Shown here in pieces: positions 59,578 to 64,000 of a stretch of 64,000 bases of DNA. Made by a program: the position numbers and the translations under genes. Numbering within the stretch: position 1 is the first letter of the stretch; each line of letters starts with the position of its first letter. This DNA comes from Hondaea fermentalgiana (Eukaryota > Sar > Bigyra > Thraustochytrida > Thraustochytriidae). Below the pieces are notes generated by a model, which made no database searches, was not told where the DNA came from, and saw only the letters and a program-made list of their open reading frames with translations. Where the stretch lies: assembly GCA_014084085.1 (NCBI GenBank), contig NPFB01000027.1:98904-162903 (forward strand). The letters run 5' to 3'.

Positions 59578-60459
59578 GACGGAGATTCATTCAGACCACC
59601 CAAGATCACGCTCGCTCGCTCGTCGTTCGCCAGATGCACTAATAAAATCATTGTAGTAAATCCTTCTTTCAACCGTTGTTGTCCACCGACCAAAGCCCTG
59701 AGGACTTGATCGGCAGCGGCAGCAGGTCTTGTCTCGTCATCAGTGGCAGCTGCAGCAGAAGATTCTTGTCCGTGTGCACCGGGGCCTGCTTGCACCGCAC
59801 CTGCCCGGCTGCTGGCAGGCTAGGGTCCGGTTAGGGTAAGTGTTTCCTGGGCGTGCTGCAGCGCACGTACTCCCTCTATGCCCCCTCTGCGCCCCGCTGC
59901 CACTGCTTCTCTCCTGCATCACCCGCGAGGCCCCGGGGTCTCCCTGCACCTTATTCTCTACTTGCCGGCGCGGCCAAGCTCGACTTGCGCGGCGGCTGCG
60001 CAAGTGCGCATCCGGCGGCGGCGGCCGGCTGCAGGGCCGCGCGCTGCAAGTGCGGAATGCGCGCGGCTGCAAGTGCGCAAAGCGCGGCGGGGCGCGGGCC
60101 GCAAGTGGCGCCGGCGCGCATAGGCGACTTGCAGCGCGCGGGATCGCGCGGCGCGGGCGGCGCGGCGCAAGTGCGGCGCGCGGCGTTTGCGGCAGTGCGG
60201 CGCGCGGATAGCGCACTTGCGCGCGCGGATAGCGCACTTGCGCGGCTGCGGCGCGCGAGGGGCAGTGAGTGGCCTGGCAGGCAGGCGGCAGGCAGGAGAG
60301 GAGAGGGAGAAAGAAAGGAGGAGGGAGAGAGGCAGGGAGACAGACGCGCCGGGCGAGCAGCAGAGCGCGAGCGAGGAAGGCAGCGAGGAGCGGCAGAGCG
60401 CGGAGCGGAGAGCGCGAGCGAGGAGCAGGAGCGGCGAGCAGGTTGAGCGCGTGGGCAGG
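59500..60459. other. Spacer and GC-rich leader of the MPP gene with GCAAGTGCG motif cluster
   Basis: Begins with a TATC run and TTGC run (59541-59577). From about 59990 to 60250 the motif GCAAGTGCG (or its complement CGCACTTGC) recurs about seven times, sometimes directly upstream of GGATAGCGCACTTGCGC. A GA-rich leader follows to the ATG. No gene seen. Confidence 0.55.
59541..59577. repeat. TTGC/GCAA tetranucleotide microsatellite
   Basis: About nine perfect TTGC units immediately 3' of the second SDR gene. The same unit occurs at several other gene edges in the window. Confidence 0.95.
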
Positions 60460-61860
60460 ATGCTTCGGCTGGGCGTGCAGAGCGGACGGCGCGGGCTCGC
60501 GACCGCGGCGGCGGCGTCGGCGAATGCCTTCCCCGAGTACATCCTCAAGGCGCCGGCCACCGAGGTGAGCACGCTGGGCAACGGCCTGCGCGTGGCGTCC
60601 GAGGGCGGCCACGGCGACACGGCGACCGTGGGCGTGTGGATCGACGCCGGCAGCCGGTACGAGACCGCCAAGAACAACGGCGTCGCCCACTTCCTCGAGC
60701 ACATGGCCTTCAAGGGCACCTCGAACAGGACGCAGACGCAGCTCGAGATGGAGATCGAGAACATGGGCGGCCACCTCAACGCCTACACCTCGCGCGAGCA
60801 GACCGTCTACTACGCCAAGGTCTTCAAGGACGACATCCCCAAGGCCATGGAGATCCTCAGCGATATCCTCCAGAACGCCACCTTCGACCCGGCCGCCATC
60901 GACCGCGAGCGCGACGTCATCATGCGCGAGATGGAGGAGGTCGAGAAGGAGCAGGAGGAGGTCGTCTTCGACCGCCTCCACGAGACCGCCTACATGGGCA
61001 CCGGCCTCGGCCGCACCATCCTCGGACCCACCGAGAACATTATGTCTATCTCGCGCGACGATCTTCGCAGCTACATCGAGACCCATTACACCGCCCCCCG
61101 CATGGTCGTCGCGGGTGCCGGTGCCGTTGACCACCAGCAGCTGTCTGAGCTCTCAGAAAAGTACTTTGGCGGCCTCCCCACCGAGTCCCCCAACGCCGTG
61201 GCCGCCGCCATGGAGCCGGCGCGCTTCACCGGCTCGGAGATCCGCATTCGCCAGGACTCGGAGCCCCTCGCCCACATCGCCCTCGCCTTTGAGAGCGCCG
61301 GCTGGGCCTCCGAGCACGCCTACCCGCTCATGGTCATGCAGACCATGCTCGGCTGCTGGTCGCGCACCTCGGGCCTCGGCGCCAACGGCGGCTCCAAGCT
61401 CTGCCAGAGCATCGCCGAGAACGAGTGCGCCCACTCGATCATGAGCTTCAACTCGTGCTACAAGGACACTGGCCTCTTTGGCGTCTACGCCGTTGCCGAG
61501 CCCACCTCGGTCAACGACCTCATGTTCCACACCCTCGAGTCCATGGTCCGCCTCTGCCACCACACCACCGAGGAGGAGGTCGCCCGTGCCCGCACCCAGC
61601 TCAAGGCGACTATGCTTGCCCACCTCGACGGCAGCAGCCAGGTCTGCGAGGACATTGGCCGCAGCATGCTCACCTACGGCCGCCGTCTCAGCCCTGCCGA
61701 GATCTTTGCCCGCATTGATGCCGTTGACGCCGCTGCCGTCAAGACCGCCGCCAACAAGTTCATCAACGACCAAGATGTCGCCATGGCTGCCATTGGTCCC
61801 CTCCATGAGCTCCCGGACTACAACTGGCTGCGCAGAAGGACCTACTGGCTCTCCGTCTAA
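60460..61860 (+). CDS. PMPCB: Mitochondrial processing peptidase beta subunit
   Basis: A 466-residue M16 metallopeptidase. The N-terminus is a typical presequence (MLRLGVQSGRRGLATAAAA, Arg-rich, no acids). The inverted zinc motif HFLEH (His77, Glu80, His81) sits in VAHFLEHMAFKGT, with the distal glutamate in the REMEEVEKEQEE segment about 80 residues on, so this is the catalytic beta rather than alpha subunit. TAYMGTGLGRTILGP and the second M16 half with YSIMSFN-like and DTGLFGVY segments follow. It removes matrix-targeting sequences; in some organisms it doubles as complex III core 1. Codons are strongly C-ending compared with neighbours, suggesting high expression. Confidence 0.96.
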   Translation: MLRLGVQSGRRGLATAAAASANAFPEYILKAPATEVSTLGNGLRVASEGGHGDTATVGVWIDAGSRYETAKNNGVAHFLEHMAFKGTSNRTQTQLEMEIENMGGHLNAYTSREQTVYYAKVFKDDIPKAMEILSDILQNATFDPAAIDRERDVIMREMEEVEKEQEEVVFDRLHETAYMGTGLGRTILGPTENIMSISRDDLRSYIETHYTAPRMVVAGAGAVDHQQLSELSEKYFGGLPTESPNAVAAAMEPARFTGSEIRIRQDSEPLAHIALAFESAGWASEHAYPLMVMQTMLGCWSRTSGLGANGGSKLCQSIAENECAHSIMSFNSCYKDTGLFGVYAVAEPTSVNDLMFHTLESMVRLCHHTTEEEVARARTQLKATMLAHLDGSSQVCEDIGRSMLTYGRRLSPAEIFARIDAVDAAAVKTAANKFINDQDVAMAAIGPLHELPDYNWLRRRTYWLSV

Positions 61861-62824
61861 GCCTATATTGGGCTTGGGATGGATCATGGCGTCGGCGCCT
61901 GAACGTCCTGCCTGCCAGCCAACGTGTGGAGACAAACCTAGGCCTATACACAAGTCGGGCAGGTGCTCGCGCCCACGTCCATGTATGAGTCACGTAAGCA
62001 TACTAAAGCATAGCAAGTATCATGCCGATATTCTGGAGTGAATGAGTGAGTGAGTGAGTGAGTGAGAGAATGAACATGTGGATTGATGGATCGATTGATT
62101 GGTGCGGGTGTGCAAGGATGGGGCTCCCAGGAAAGTGGCGTGGCACTCGTTCCCCACGCCGATCGACACACGGGAGGGTGGACCTTGAAAGGGTGGAAAT
62201 GGGGCATCGCTGTCCCTGCCGAAATCCAAGTCAACAAAGCAAACGTCTGCCCCCTTTTTTTTTTTTTTTTTCCAATCTTTCACTTCTCTTCGCCTGAATC
62301 GAAATTCTCTAAAATCTTTCAGGTATATCACGCAGTCTATCAATTTATCGAAACGAGCGCGTTTATGTTTCGTATCATCATCCACCTGGATCTGCTTAAA
62401 TTCGCTACTTGTGCAAGACAGCATTTGCACCCCATACAAATGTAAGCACCTAGAATTGGTGTATGTTTTCTCTCCCCGGATCAAAGAGAACATTTCCATG
62501 GGTCGATTGCCTCAAGCATTTCATCGCGTCGACAGCTTTGATCATGTGATGCTGAAGAGAAAAGCGCATTACTCGTTGACTTTTCATTGCATGCAAGCGC
62601 GCAAGTCTTTCGATTTCAGCGAGAGACGAGCTTAGTCGTGCTCGACTTCTCCTCCATGGAGAAGGCAAGCTTCTTTGGTTCCCATCATCAGAGTCTACTT
62701 ATGTATGAGCGGGGATGAGCGGTAGGCGTAAAATCAGAGTTGAAGCTTGACGGCTCAAATCTGTGGCGAGCATGGGGATATTATATTGACACCAGATGAG
62801 ACGCTACGTCTCTTGTGTGTCGAC
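61861..62824. other. Convergent 3' spacer with GAGT repeat
   Basis: Contains a GAGT tetranucleotide run (62043-62066), a T-run (62256-62271) and AT-rich sequence. Nothing gene-like seen. Confidence 0.5.
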
Positions 62825-62977
62825 TCAGAGGTAATCCATGTCGTTGTTGAACTCCTTCTCAACATCCTTGACGGTCTTCAGGTACTCTTCTTCGGTCGTA
62901 TGACCCTCGGTGTCGCGAAACAACGTCAAAAGAACCAAGCAAATCAGGGTGTATGTGAGGACCTGTTGCAAGTTCAT
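62825..62977 (-). CDS. Predicted 50-aa single-pass membrane micropeptide
   Basis: From the ATG at 62977 the frame encodes Met-Asn-Leu-Gln-Gln, then a hydrophobic helix (VLTYTLICLVLLTLF), an Arg-Asp-Thr turn and an acidic, amphipathic C-terminal helix rich in Glu/Lys/Asp ending MDYL. The clear two-part design (membrane helix plus charged helix) is unlike the random frames around it. Such small proteins often act as respiratory-complex, translocase or assembly subunits, but I do not recognise this one. In-frame sequence upstream starts only at TTG. Confidence 0.55.
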   Translation of the reverse strand: MNLQQVLTYTLICLVLLTLFRDTEGHTTEEEYLKTVKDVEKEFNNDMDYL

Positions 62978-64000
62978 GTTGGCGTGGTTGCGCGTTCGCA
63001 GATTCAATCGATTCCCTGCCAACTGTGCCTACTCAAGCCCTTTCCAAGCAGCTTTTTGCAAATAGCAGCTCTTCACGCCGATCGCAACTGTCGTCGTCGA
63101 GTCTGTTTTGCTCCCAAGGAAAGATCTGCACAGGACGCAGACTCGCTTGCCAAATCAGTCAGTCAGTCATAATATGATGGGTTCTGTTCGCGCCGGATCA
63201 ATTCTAAGAAGACCATAGAGTTCGCTAGAAGGCAAAAGTCTTGCTTGCTTCTTTCCAGGCGCTTTGCGCAACTTGCACGCTTGCGCCTTCGCCATGTCCG
63301 ACTCGGAAGCGGGAAGAAAAAAAAAAAAATGCCTGGCCGAACGCCGGGCCGGGCACAAGAAGAGCACAACGGATCTTTATCCTTACCGATGCATTTCTTT
63401 TCTCTTTTTCCATTATCTTGCTCAATGGCCAAGGCAGATCTTTTCGTAGCTTGCAGCACGTGGTGGATCACTGCAGGGTCGGCTTTCAGTACAACGAGCA
63501 AGCACGACCAGGCAAGCGCAAGCGCAACGAGAAATTGGAAAGGAGTATTTTTTTCTTTTCTTCTTTTTTCGGCGCGCGCACGCGAGTAGGCCTCCAATCA
63601 ACGCGAGATGAAAGTATATTTTTACAACAGTTTCGCTGCACGTAAACATACAAGTAACTCAGAGGGTTGAAAGGGGCAAGTATACCATAATGATCCGTAG
63701 TCCATTTCCGCACGCACGCACACACGCACACACGCACCCGCCTACAACTTCTGTGGGAGGCAACCTTGCCATGGGCGAAGTCATGTACGATAACCGACAA
63801 CTCCCTCCAACAAGCTTCGGACCTGAGGACAGAGTCAAAGCATGAGGAAAAACACACTCTGAAAGCCAACATCAGAAGAAATGAAATAACTTTGCAGGGT
63901 GGCACATGGGCTGACTGTGCGCTTCCTTCTGCAAGCATTTCGCTTTTTGCACCCGCAAATGGGCTGACATCCAATTCATCACGAGGGACCCCCTCCTCAA
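62978..64000. other. Window end, no supported gene
   Basis: Short frames on both strands without domains. It contains an A-run at 63317-63329 and an ACGC/ACAC run at 63710-63739. A gene partly outside the window cannot be excluded. Confidence 0.4.

Noticed and set aside
59821..59840. Telomere-like TAGGG...TTAGGG
   Set aside because: Only two interrupted units; not an array.

Overview
This window reads as nuclear DNA of a gene-dense, moderately GC-rich protist. Most genes are single uninterrupted reading frames with short spacers on both strands. All recognisable products are eukaryotic: UPF1, RbBP5, RAD18, SDE2, alpha-SNAP, mitochondrial processing peptidase, a FAN-like BEACH protein, MORN and RCC1 propeller proteins, a sterol C5-desaturase and an EF-hand/cyclic-nucleotide-gated channel. 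Sparse introns, GC-rich 5' leaders full of tetranucleotide repeats and a kinase-like protein with a variable N-terminus suggest a stramenopile, most likely a thraustochytrid (labyrinthulomycete). That assignment is inference. A 100-N assembly gap lies at 46229-46328.

Layout. 1-2161 has no confident gene. 2162-18202 holds a membrane zinc carboxypeptidase, a progesterone-receptor-like/cytochrome b5 reductase fusion (-), the EF-hand channel, a DUF1295 reductase-like membrane protein, a small secreted Cys-rich protein, a two-exon ribulose-phosphate 3-epimerase (-) and, divergent from it, a three-exon adaptor-medium-chain-like protein with DPF motifs. 18203-29890 is GC-rich and repeat-rich. It holds four short genes that form two look-alike pairs (19407/21141 and 26588/28559), with a hypothetical gene and RbBP5 on the minus strand between them. 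29891-45000 holds sterol desaturase, RAD18 (-), a hypothetical protein (-), SAP-RCC1, a tail-anchored protein, SDE2 (-), FAN/NSMAF and alpha-SNAP (-). 46398-61860 holds a MORN protein, UPF1 (-), a frameshifted kinase-like gene (-), two tandem SDR dehydrogenases and beta-MPP. The last 2 kb holds one 50-residue membrane micropeptide (-) and nothing else that could be supported.

The genes do not form a pathway; this is ordinary mixed eukaryotic gene order. The most unusual items are: a pair of 59- and 66-residue proteins sharing an uncharacterised EYQ-x2-C-x-E...RSPW-x2-LF signature; RAD18 with a C-terminal NZF finger and no visible UBZ; SDE2 with added CCCH and SPRY domains; the MAPR/b5-reductase fusion; the adaptor-like gene rebuilt across introns; and a ~110-bp dispersed repeat present twice, 30 kb apart, in opposite orientation. 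Start codons were chosen as the first plausible ATG, because several longer open frames begin only at GTG or TTG. Residue positions are counted by hand and approximate unless a codon coordinate is given.
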